Shown here: piece by piece, positions 1 to 6,041 of the stretch
Position numbering within the stretch: position 1 is the stretch's first letter
Layout: each line of letters opens with the position of its first letter
Source: Bacillota bacterium
Lineage (GTDB): Bacteria > Bacillota > Sulfobacillia > Sulfobacillales > Sulfobacillaceae
DNA length: 6,305 bases
NCBI GenBank assembly: GCA_021820675.1
Contig: JAKADI010000111.1
Location: 1-6,305, forward strand
Direction: 5' to 3'
Position numbers and translations under genes: made by a program
The notes under the pieces: model-generated
Seen by the model: the letters and a program-made list of their open reading frames with translations, nothing else
Database searches by the model: none
Told to the model about the DNA's origin: nothing

Positions 1-2250
1 CATTTGCACAGCTTGAATAAGAACATGTAGCCGCGACAAATCCTGTGGCCGTTGATCAATGCTTACAGCCAATCGCTTAATAAACATTTCGTAGTCATAT
101 GAGAAGTCTCGCCAATTGTCCAAAAGATCCCATTCCCGCGCCTCTGATAATAGCCGGCGAATTTCTTCAAAATCGACCGACGTATTTATCAATTGGCGAT
201 GAAATTGATCTTGAATGGATGTCGCCGCAGCATCCCGTAACATTAAGGGAATGGATTGTCCCAGATCTTTCATAAATCGCATGAAGGACGCACTCTGTTC
301 GTAAATATGATGGTTATAGGTTAGGGCCTCTTCCACTACGTTGCCGACTAATTGGCGGATAACCCGTTCTTGTTCATCGGGAAACAAGTGACGCAATGAA
401 TTCGTCTGTCCCGGGAAGAATTGGTCTAACAGCCGAATAACTTCAGGAAATTCGGCTGCATGAAAAGCGCGCTCCAATTGTTTTACCATGTTGTCGTACA
501 GTTCCGGTCCATGGTAATTCCGTACTCCAGCCATCACATTGTGGTCCCCTAAATGCAACACCGCATAATTGAAAGTAGCCCGTTCCCATGTCATCTGCGA
601 AGTAATCTGAACTTGTCCCACCGCCATCCTCACCGCCCCGGAACGCCACAGCACTTCGTTATCGGCGCGCGCATCATACCCATAAATACTGGCGGTTTGG
701 TCCTGCTCACCCGGCGTCAATAAGCGCATCATGCTATAATGCAAGGCGACGCGTGAGAGATCAACCATTCGGCTTTTAACCATACTGTTGAAAATTACCC
801 GGCCATCTCGAGCGTTCTGATTACTTTTGGCAGATTCGAGAATTCGTAAAAAGGCTTGTTCCATAGGCACATCAAATAACTGTTCTGCCAGTTGGATCGC
901 TCTCGCCGCATATCTCATGACCTGAACGGCTTCAATCCCGCCAACATCATCAAAAAACCACCCACAGCTTGTATACATCAACAAGAGATGCCGAGACAAT
1001 TCCATCAACTGCAAGACACGGGTGGTGTCGTCCAAATCCAACGGCCGAATCTCGTGCCGCAAAATAAAGTCATCAAAAGAATCGCGTGTTCGACGCAAAA
1101 TAACCTCAACATAGTCCTCGCGAGCCTTCCAGGGATCCTTTAGCCACTTGGGAGTTAGTGCTTCTATTAAAGGCGTTGTGGTATTCCGGACATAATCAAT
1201 GGCTTCGCGTAAAACGACCCGCCATTGTTGGTTCCAGGTCGGATGTTGTCCACTCTGACAGCCACAGTCCGAGCGCCATCGTTCTATACCATGGGCACAA
1301 CTCCACGAGGTATTCTCGATGATTTCAACCTTCCACGTTGGAGGATTGAAAGATAAATATTCCCCATAATTGGTTAGACGAACGTCAGAACGGTGATCAA
1401 TAACATCTAGGGCAAACGCCAAGGCCATCTCTCCAAACCGATGATGGTGTCCGTACGATTCTCCATCCGTGGCAATATGCACCAGTTGATTGGCTGACTT
1501 TGACTGATCAAACCCCTCAATTAACCGATTCGCAAAATATCGTCCATCATTAAGTAGTCCCCCAAAAGCCACAGCTCTCGACAAATCAGCATGATAGAAA
1601 AAAATCGATATCGTCTTGTGGTGAGGTAAATCAACAAGGTAAGGTTGGGTTGTTGAGATGTTTCCACCCTCAACATTCAACCATTCTCCGTGCGGGGTTT
1701 GAACTCGCAACGCTTGGTGAGGACTTAGAATAGTATAACGGATCCCATGCTTTGCTAATAACTCCAGAGTTTGGTAATCAACAGCCGTTTCCGCCAACCA
1801 CATTCCTTCGGGATAACGCTGAAAGCGATGTACAAAATCTTTGATACCCCAGACAATCTCCGTTTCTTTGTCTCGGGCGGAAGCCAATGGCATTATGATA
1901 TGGTTATAGACTTGAGCAATGGCTGAACCATGACCGCTAAACCGCTGCTGACTTCCTTGGTCTCCAAGAAGTATGGCTCGATAGATTCTGGGTTCATATC
2001 GTTCCAGCCATGCCAACAACGTTGGACCAAAATTGAAGTTAATCTGTGAATAGTTATTGACAACGGCCCGAAGCTGTCCTTCGTCATTGAGAATCCGGGC
2101 GCAGGAGTTGGGACCATAGCATTCCTCAGTAATGCGTTGGTTCCAATCATGATAAGGCTCGGCAGATTCTTCCCGTTCAACACTCTCTAGCCATGGGTTG
2201 GAACGCGGGGGTTGATAAAAGTGACCATGGATGGTGATGTATCGATTAAT
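1..2250 (-). CDS. DUF3536 glycoside hydrolase family 57 protein, 3' end beyond the window
   Basis: The frame is open for 750 codons from 2250 to the left edge with no stop, so the C-terminus is missing. DUF3536 proteins are usually about 800 residues or more, so most of it is present. The N-terminal GH57 barrel shows HGHFYQPP (residues 8-15), the YNHIIMPLA region (about 115-123), GMWLAETAVD with E154 as candidate nucleophile, and ATDGESYGHHH (260-270) with D262 as candidate acid/base. The DUF3536 part follows, with a Trp/Cys-rich stretch WSCAHG...CGC (316-331) and SCGWFFDD (428-435). GH57 enzymes act on alpha-1,4/1,6 glucans, but this subgroup's exact reaction is not known to me. No signal peptide is seen, so it is probably cytoplasmic. 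The start appears to be ATT: an in-frame TGA lies four codons before it, a ribosome binding site (GGGGTGA) stands 6 nt before it, and the next usable in-frame ATG/GTG/TTG lies far inside and would remove HGHFYQPP. It is last in a probable unit behind cobB (58 bp gap). Confidence 0.92.
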   Translation of the reverse strand, partial: MNRYITIHGHFYQPPRSNPWLESVEREESAEPYHDWNQRITEECYGPNSCARILNDEGQLRAVVNNYSQINFNFGPTLLAWLERYEPRIYRAILLGDQGSQQRFSGHGSAIAQVYNHIIMPLASARDKETEIVWGIKDFVHRFQRYPEGMWLAETAVDYQTLELLAKHGIRYTILSPHQALRVQTPHGEWLNVEGGNISTTQPYLVDLPHHKTISIFFYHADLSRAVAFGGLLNDGRYFANRLIEGFDQSKSANQLVHIATDGESYGHHHRFGEMALAFALDVIDHRSDVRLTNYGEYLSFNPPTWKVEIIENTSWSCAHGIERWRSDCGCQSGQHPTWNQQWRVVLREAIDYVRNTTTPLIEALTPKWLKDPWKAREDYVEVILRRTRDSFDDFILRHEIRPLDLDDTTRVLQLMELSRHLLLMYTSCGWFFDDVGGIEAVQVMRYAARAIQLAEQLFDVPMEQAFLRILESAKSNQNARDGRVIFNSMVKSRMVDLSRVALHYSMMRLLTPGEQDQTASIYGYDARADNEVLWRSGAVRMAVGQVQITSQMTWERATFNYAVLHLGDHNVMAGVRNYHGPELYDNMVKQLERAFHAAEFPEVIRLLDQFFPGQTNSLRHLFPDEQERVIRQLVGNVVEEALTYNHHIYEQSASFMRFMKDLGQSIPLMLRDAAATSIQDQFHRQLINTSVDFEEIRRLLSEAREWDLLDNWRDFSYDYEMFIKRLAVSIDQRPQDLSRLHVLIQAVQM

Positions 2251-2256
2251 ACCGTC

Positions 2257-2263
2257 TCACCCC
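2257..2263 (-). promoter_or_regulatory. Ribosome binding site that fixes an ATT start for the GH57 gene
   Basis: On the minus strand GGGGTGA stands 6 nt before ATT at 2250-2248. Its GGTGA core matches the anti-Shine-Dalgarno tail. The TGA inside this motif is also the in-frame stop that excludes any upstream start. The GTG inside it opens a different frame that ends after four codons (stop TAA). ATT is therefore the only codon at the right distance that keeps the conserved GH57 N-terminus. Confidence 0.6.
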
Positions 2264-2270
2264 TATATAA

Positions 2271-2283
2271 ACAAACCGTTTGT
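2271..2283. repeat. 13-bp palindrome in the cobB to GH57 gap
   Basis: ACAAAC and GTTTGT are perfect inverted arms around one central base. The palindrome lies between the cobB stop and the GH57 ribosome binding site. With a 1-nt centre it cannot make a useful RNA hairpin, and no T-run follows on the minus strand, so it is not an intrinsic terminator. It could be a protein-binding site, but nothing in the sequence names the protein, and it may be chance. Confidence 0.25.
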
Positions 2284-2308
2284 GATGGTACCTTTAGCGA
2301 TTATGGTA

Positions 2309-3679
2309 TCACAGTTGCTTTGACAGGGACTCAATCCACCGCTTGAGGGCAGAAATATTCGAGGGAAAATATAGGTGGGCGTATCCACCCAGTACGTTGG
2401 GCGATACATAGCCCGCCTGGTAGGCGTCCCGACGTCCCTTAAGCGTATATGCAAACTCACCACGGGGATGAACCGACTGAACCACATGGCTGTAATGAAA
2501 TTCGTGCCCACGAAACACCGTACCCGCCTTAAAGAGAGTATTGGATAACATCGTGACCGTGCGATACCCAACCGCCTGCAAACGATCGTCCATAACCACC
2601 GTGTGCGGAATAATTCCTGCCATGGGGAACTCACGGCCAACTGTATCAATCAATTTCTCAGCTAATAACATATAGCCTCCACATTCAGCTAATGTGGGAA
2701 GGCCCGTCGCAATCCGGTCACGGTACCCTTCAAGCGCCTGACGACAAGATGCAAGTTGGGAGCTAAACTCTTCAGGAAATCCTCCGCCCATGTACAAGGC
2801 TTGCGCGTCCTCTGGTATCTCGTCACCAGCCAACGGGCTAAAGAACAACAACCGAGCGCCTAAGTCCTCTAAGAGCTCTAAATTCTGCTGATAATAAAAG
2901 TTAAAAGCCAAATCAGCCGCAATGGCAATAGCAGGACGGTGTCTAACTGAAATGTGCGTGGGGCTTGTGACCGTATCCAACTCCGGTGCCTGGGTCATCA
3001 TAGTTAAAATGCCTTCAAGATCGATGGTTTTGACCGATTCCACGATTAACCGGTCTAAAATAGCCGGAGTTTGGCTATTTTCTCCTGCAGGAACAATCCC
3101 CAATTGCCGATGGGCAATGACTAAATCGTCGTGGTAAGACAAAAAACCGTAACACCGGATCCCGATTTCAGATTCGATAGCTCCGCGTAATAACTCGTAA
3201 TGCCGTGCCGATTTTATGCGGGTAATAAGCACCCCCGACAAGTAATCGGGAGAGGCAAACTGGCGAAACCCTAAGACGACCGCAGCAGCACTGCGTGCGC
3301 TATGCTCGCCATTTAGAACGAACAAGACTGGCGCATGCAAAAGAGACGCCACATGATACGTACTCGAGTCATTAGATAAGGGATCGTGTCCATCAAAATA
3401 CCCCATCACCCCTTCAACAACGCCCAAGTCAGCCGCAATCATCCCTTTGACAAAGCAGGATACCACGTTGTCGGCGGTGCCTTCCATCCACACATCGAGA
3501 TTTCTTCCTACGCGGCTAGTGGCCGACAAATAATAACTTGGGTCAATGTAATCCGGCCCAATTTTAAACCCTTGGACCCGATAGCCACGCTGGTGAAATG
3601 CCGCCATTAACGCGATAGATACTATGGTTTTGCCTTCTCCACTACTAGGGGCCGTAATAACGACCCGGGGATACCGCAC
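2309..3679 (-). CDS. cobB: Cobyrinate a,c-diamide synthase (CobB/CbiA family)
   Basis: 456 residues from GTG at 3679, the usual size for this family. The enzyme uses ATP and glutamine to amidate the a and c side chains of cobyrinate (or hydrogenobyrinate) in cobalamin synthesis in the cytoplasm. The N-terminal dethiobiotin-synthetase-like ATPase domain has a P-loop APSSGEGKT (10-18), FKIGPDYIDP (38-47) and EGVMGYFDG (89-97). The C-terminal class I glutamine amidotransferase domain has MGGGFPEEF (297-305), AECGGYMLL with nucleophile C333 (331-339), GHEFHYS (391-397) and GGYAHLYF with H435 (431-438). The reading frame extends 63 codons further upstream, but that part overlaps the SDR gene and has no family resemblance. 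GTG at 3679 has AAGGAG 9 nt upstream and starts the protein just before the P-loop strand. Whether the route is the anaerobic (CbiA) or aerobic (CobB) form cannot be told here, since no other corrin genes are in view. The stop is TGA. Confidence 0.95.
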   Translation of the reverse strand: MRYPRVVITAPSSGEGKTIVSIALMAAFHQRGYRVQGFKIGPDYIDPSYYLSATSRVGRNLDVWMEGTADNVVSCFVKGMIAADLGVVEGVMGYFDGHDPLSNDSSTYHVASLLHAPVLFVLNGEHSARSAAAVVLGFRQFASPDYLSGVLITRIKSARHYELLRGAIESEIGIRCYGFLSYHDDLVIAHRQLGIVPAGENSQTPAILDRLIVESVKTIDLEGILTMMTQAPELDTVTSPTHISVRHRPAIAIAADLAFNFYYQQNLELLEDLGARLLFFSPLAGDEIPEDAQALYMGGGFPEEFSSQLASCRQALEGYRDRIATGLPTLAECGGYMLLAEKLIDTVGREFPMAGIIPHTVVMDDRLQAVGYRTVTMLSNTLFKAGTVFRGHEFHYSHVVQSVHPRGEFAYTLKGRRDAYQAGYVSPNVLGGYAHLYFPSNISALKRWIESLSKQL

Positions 3680-3688
3680 AAGACAGGT

Positions 3689-3694
3689 CTCCTT
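3689..3694 (-). promoter_or_regulatory. Ribosome binding site deciding the cobB start
   Basis: AAGGAG on the minus strand, 9 nt before GTG at 3679-3677. It supports the 456-residue start over the longer open frame, whose extra 63 codons run back into the end of the SDR gene. Confidence 0.65.
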
Positions 3695-3767
3695 ACCGTG
3701 AGTGCTATTAACCGACAAAAATAAGCGTCCCCTCACCCCATCGCCAACGGCGGATCCGGCGTCAGAT

Positions 3768-4442
3768 TTATTTGACCTGTACCACCGTACCTGAAGGCGG
3801 CGGGTACGTAATGATATTCCAAAATGACGCCGCGATCTCCCACGGTTCAATCCATCGTTGACCTGCACTCTGGCGAATAAGTCGCATCCGCTGCTCTGGG
3901 GTTAATGTTTGAGCCCATCGGGTCACCACCCACCCTGGCGAGACCACATAAACTAAGATGCCAGGCGCCAGAGATTTGCTAAGACTCGCACTGTACCCGA
4001 TTATGGCAGCCTTAGCAGTCCCATATAACGATGCGGAATCCCCTGATGCGCCGCTCAAGGCTTCATCCCATGCGACATTAATAATTATGCCGTTATGATT
4101 AAGGTGGGGGATAACAGCCCGGCTACATTTTATTGTACCTAACACGTCAATATCCCATAGCTGTTGCAGACGTTCCAAATACGGTTTCCGGCGGTTCTCA
4201 CCGCTCATAATATCAGCTCCGGCCAAATTAATCCAAACATCGTATCCCTCTGGCGAAGCATTCTCAATAAGACGCGCAATGTTCTGTTCTTGCATCGTGA
4301 CATCCATGTCAAAATGATATGGTGTCCGGGGATACCGTGCAAATCCAATAACCTTGGTCCCCTGGCGCATCAATAATTGCTCCAGGGCATTACCGATTCC
4401 TCCGGTAATGCCCGTCACCCCAACGCGTAATATAGTAAACAT
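3768..4442 (-). CDS. Short-chain dehydrogenase/reductase (SDR) family protein, atypical active site
   Basis: 224 residues from ATG at 4442, a little short for a classical SDR (about 250). The Rossmann nucleotide loop is TGITGGIG (10-17), followed by NLAG (72-75, in place of NNAG), DVT at the third strand (47-49), YGTAK with Y140/K144 (the YxxxK pair) and SPGWVVT (168-174). It is a soluble NAD(P)-dependent oxidoreductase by family; the substrate is unknown. The catalytic Ser usually lies about 13 residues before Tyr, but here that region reads INVAWDEALSGASGDS, with E127 at that distance and Ser only at 130, 133, 136 and 138. Start: an in-frame TTG at 4475 lacks a ribosome binding site. ATG at 4442 directly abuts GAAAGGA, which is too close. 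ATA at 4433, 9 nt after that motif, would also give a family-like N-terminus, so the exact start is uncertain. It is first in the probable unit with cobB (88 bp gap). Confidence 0.87.
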   Translation of the reverse strand: MFTILRVGVTGITGGIGNALEQLLMRQGTKVIGFARYPRTPYHFDMDVTMQEQNIARLIENASPEGYDVWINLAGADIMSGENRRKPYLERLQQLWDIDVLGTIKCSRAVIPHLNHNGIIINVAWDEALSGASGDSASLYGTAKAAIIGYSASLSKSLAPGILVYVVSPGWVVTRWAQTLTPEQRMRLIRQSAGQRWIEPWEIAASFWNIITYPPPSGTVVQVK

Positions 4443-4632
4443 TCCTTTCAATAAAATGATGGGGCTTGACAACAATTCAGATAAATGTTAAATTTTTACC
4501 GAGGGACGCACCTGTTAGGATTGAGGAGGTGCCGGAGAATTGGCTGAGGGATCGGATTCTCATTTATCTCATTTAGACGTAGTTTTCCTGAAGCCACATA
4601 AGTTTAAAAACATGGGGATATTCCCCCTTTTT
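4443..4632. other. Non-coding interval upstream of the SDR gene
   Basis: No protein gene is supported here. The interval holds a candidate plus-strand promoter (4466-4494), a region that could fold (stem arms 4508-4513/4527-4532 and 4535-4540/4556-4561), a Shine-Dalgarno-like AGGAGGTG at 4524-4531 and a terminator hairpin. On the minus strand I saw no convincing -35/-10 pair to drive the SDR gene. Confidence 0.6.
4466..4494 (+). promoter_or_regulatory. Candidate sigma-A-type promoter, plus strand
   Basis: Perfect -35 TTGACA (4466-4471), a 17-nt spacer, and -10 TAAATT (4489-4494, 4 of 6 to TATAAT). Transcription would begin near 4501, away from the SDR gene and towards the hairpin at 4614. 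A -35 match can be chance in AT-rich intergenic DNA, so confidence is moderate. Confidence 0.4.
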
Positions 4633-4635
4633 TTA
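4501..4635 (+). ncRNA. Possible small RNA or orphan leader of unknown family
   Basis: This is the interval between the candidate plus-strand promoter and the terminator. Two local stems can form: GCACCT (4508-4513) with AGGTGC (4527-4532), and GAGAAT (4535/4536-4540) with ATTCTC (4556-4561). The first partly covers the strong AGGAGGTG at 4524-4531. A TTG at 4540, 8 nt after that motif, opens a frame that runs to 4776, but it would read through the terminator and lies antisense to the zinc-ribbon gene. A GTG at 4529 gives only a 15-codon frame ending at 4576. I recognise no riboswitch, SRP RNA, 6S RNA or tmRNA. Transcription is inferred from the flanking signals only. Confidence 0.27.
4606..4634. 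terminator. Intrinsic terminator, probably bidirectional
   Basis: The stem GGGGA (4614-4618) / TCCCC (4622-4626) has a 3-nt loop and is followed on the plus strand by seven T (4628-4634). Five A precede it at 4606-4610, so on the minus strand the same hairpin is followed by ATG and then five T. It lies 1-27 nt beyond the stop of the zinc-ribbon gene and would end that transcript on the minus strand, as well as any plus-strand transcript from the 4466 promoter. The stem is short (5 bp) but GC-rich. Confidence 0.55.
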
Positions 4636-4806
4636 TGTCTGATTCGGAGCCAAAGGGTGCTGAAATCGGGCCAATCTATTGGACACGTCATCCCAAGATG
4701 CCGCCGTGAAACGGCATTTAGGATACTGAGAGCACACTACGTGGATCGCACCTTGAAGATCTTTCCATTCTGTTAACAAAACTGATTGGCATAACGGACA
4801 CAGCAT
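4633..4806 (-). CDS. Small topoisomerase-type C4 zinc-ribbon protein
   Basis: 57 residues from ATG at 4806. CPLC (residues 3-6) followed by CSQYPKC (25-31) gives a C-x2-C...C-x5-C pattern like the C-terminal DNA-binding zinc fingers of bacterial topoisomerase I, where CSxYPxC is characteristic. C3, C6, C25 and C31 would bind one zinc ion. There is no catalytic domain, so this is a free-standing ribbon, perhaps binding nucleic acid (inference). The start is supported by a G-rich ribosome binding site (GAGGGGGGG), 6 nt before ATG; the frame can extend 11 codons to a TTG at 4839, without better signals. It lies between the AI-2E gene (125 bp upstream) and a terminator just past its stop, so it is probably its own short transcript. 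Plus-strand frames across the same DNA lack any family resemblance. Confidence 0.7.
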   Translation of the reverse strand: MLCPLCQSVLLTEWKDLQGAIHVVCSQYPKCRFTAASWDDVSNRLARFQHPLAPNQT

Positions 4807-4853
4807 CCATAACCCCCCCTCAAAGCTAACACCCAACAATCCTTATTACCCTT

Positions 4854-4859
4854 ATTATA
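4854..4859 (-). promoter_or_regulatory. Candidate -10 element for the zinc-ribbon gene
   Basis: A perfect TATAAT on the minus strand, about 48 nt before the zinc-ribbon ATG. No good -35 lies 16-18 nt upstream (the bases there read about AGGATT), so this is a weak call resting on one hexamer in AT-rich DNA. Confidence 0.3.
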
Positions 4860-4931
4860 TAAAAAATGGCGAGGAAAATCCTAAAAAACGAACACTTATT
4901 GCCGAGTTATGTAAGCACACAGCAAGAAAAA

Positions 4932-6038
4932 TTACTCGATCGGTGGAGTCGGTTGGGATGGCAACACCACTTTTTCTCGCCATACGCGGACCCCTGCTAC
5001 CCACGCTGCCACAATAATTCCTGCAATAGGAACGGCGAAAAGTGCTCCCAAAATTCCTTTTAACGAGGCACCGACCATTAAGGCAATTACGGAAATCACC
5101 GGATGGACCCCAACTTGGCTACGAATGATCTTAGGCCCTAAGATTTGTGACTCCAGCAAATGAGCAGCCGCTAAAAGCACCAGGACCTCGGGGATTTGCA
5201 CCCATGGATGATTAAAAATGGCTAAAAGCACGGGTAAAATAGCACCCAGCACGGGGCCCAACAAAGGGATGAGCTCCATAATTGCGGCAAAGACTCCAAT
5301 CACCAATGGATACGGAAGCCCGATCAACCACGTTCCAAAACCAAAGGCGGTTCCTACAATCAACGACAGACCCATCTGTCCTCGAACATAACCGCCAATG
5401 ACCCGAGACAGCGTATGTTCAACAGCGATTAATCCTTCCCGGTGATGATGAGGAACTAGCCGTAAAATTCCCTTTTGAATACGATTCGCGTCCAACAATA
5501 GATAAACCGTTATAAATAATGTAATAGCTCCATCGACAACGCTATCGACGAGGTGGGTCACTATAGTCAGGGTTTGGGTTACGAGGAACGTCGACACTTG
5601 ACCGAGGCTACTAAATAACCGATTTTCGATTTGCAAAAGATTGACTTGAATGTTTGTATGCCGAATCCACGCCATTAGGCCAGGGGTGCTTCGGGTAAGA
5701 GTCTGAACTTCGTGGGGAAGTTTCGCCACCAACGTGGCTAGTTGGCCAGCAATGACCGTTACCAATAACACTCCACCGACGGCAACAACCACAATAACTC
5801 CTAGCACGACCACCAAGACCGCCCATGGGCGGTTCCAATAGAGCGATAGCCTGTCAACCATGGGGCTTAAGGTAATTTCGAACATTCCTGCGATCATCAG
5901 CACGACAACCACGTTGCCAAGCCGACTTAGAACCCACCACAAAGCCACTAAAAATACACCGGTTCCCAGAACCACGACCACTGCATCCCGCCCCATTGCC
6001 AACCTCTTGGCCCATTTCGACGATTCATTCTCGTCCAT
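4932..6038 (-). CDS. AI-2E/PerM-family transporter (membrane protein)
   Basis: 368 residues from ATG at 6038; an adjacent ATG at 6041 would add one residue. The upstream AGAGG lies 6 nt from the 6038 ATG but only 3 nt from the other. The family (PF01594; PerM, TqsA, YtvI and others) comprises inner-membrane permeases, some linked to AI-2 export and some to ion/proton transport; the substrate cannot be read from the sequence. Hydrophobic segments lie at about 20-58 (two helices), 73-100, 155-183, 213-240, 241-267, 280-297 and 310-350, with a soluble stretch at about 100-150 containing amphipathic sequence. The family-typical run PLVIGVFAAIMELIPLLGP is at about 245-263, with LESQILGPKI at 296-305. 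The C-terminal tail is short and basic to Pro-rich. It is probably monocistronic, with its own promoter upstream and a separate promoter likely for the next gene. Confidence 0.93.
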   Translation of the reverse strand: MDENESSKWAKRLAMGRDAVVVVLGTGVFLVALWWVLSRLGNVVVVLMIAGMFEITLSPMVDRLSLYWNRPWAVLVVVLGVIVVVAVGGVLLVTVIAGQLATLVAKLPHEVQTLTRSTPGLMAWIRHTNIQVNLLQIENRLFSSLGQVSTFLVTQTLTIVTHLVDSVVDGAITLFITVYLLLDANRIQKGILRLVPHHHREGLIAVEHTLSRVIGGYVRGQMGLSLIVGTAFGFGTWLIGLPYPLVIGVFAAIMELIPLLGPVLGAILPVLLAIFNHPWVQIPEVLVLLAAAHLLESQILGPKIIRSQVGVHPVISVIALMVGASLKGILGALFAVPIAGIIVAAWVAGVRVWREKVVLPSQPTPPIE

Positions 6039-6041
6039 CAT

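Noticed and set aside
1893..2183. 96-codon minus-strand frame
   Set aside because: It lies inside the GH57 gene in another frame; the GH57 frame carries the HGHFYQPP and YNH motifs over the same bases.
2263..2649. 128-codon minus-strand frame across the end of cobB
   Set aside because: It is a shadow of the cobB glutaminase domain; the true frame has the GHEFHYS and GGYAHLYF motifs.
3680..3868. Upstream extension of the cobB frame by 63 codons
   Set aside because: It overlaps the end of the SDR gene, has no ribosome binding site and no similarity to the family, which starts just before the P-loop. GTG at 3679 has AAGGAG at good distance.
4443..4632. Cobalamin riboswitch ahead of the SDR-cobB unit
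   Set aside because: It would be expected on the minus strand, but no B12-box-like sequence is seen and the interval is short for that element.
4540..4776. 78-codon plus-strand frame starting TTG after a strong AGGAGGTG
   Set aside because: It runs straight through the terminator hairpin and T-run and lies antisense to the zinc-ribbon gene, which has a recognisable cysteine pattern. The strong ribosome-binding-like motif is kept as a separate observation.
4900..4911. 12-mer TGCCGAGTTATG repeated near 6133-6144
   Set aside because: About one such 12-base repeat is expected by chance in a window of this length, and the flanks do not match.
4896..4940. Possible terminator after the AI-2E-family gene (arms CGAGT/ACTCG, then a T-run)
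   Set aside because: The arms are only 5 bp with a loop of more than 20 nt, and the T-run is well separated from the stem.
5611..5838. 75-codon minus-strand frame in the AI-2E gene
   Set aside because: Another-frame shadow; the AI-2E frame is hydrophobic and continuous across it.
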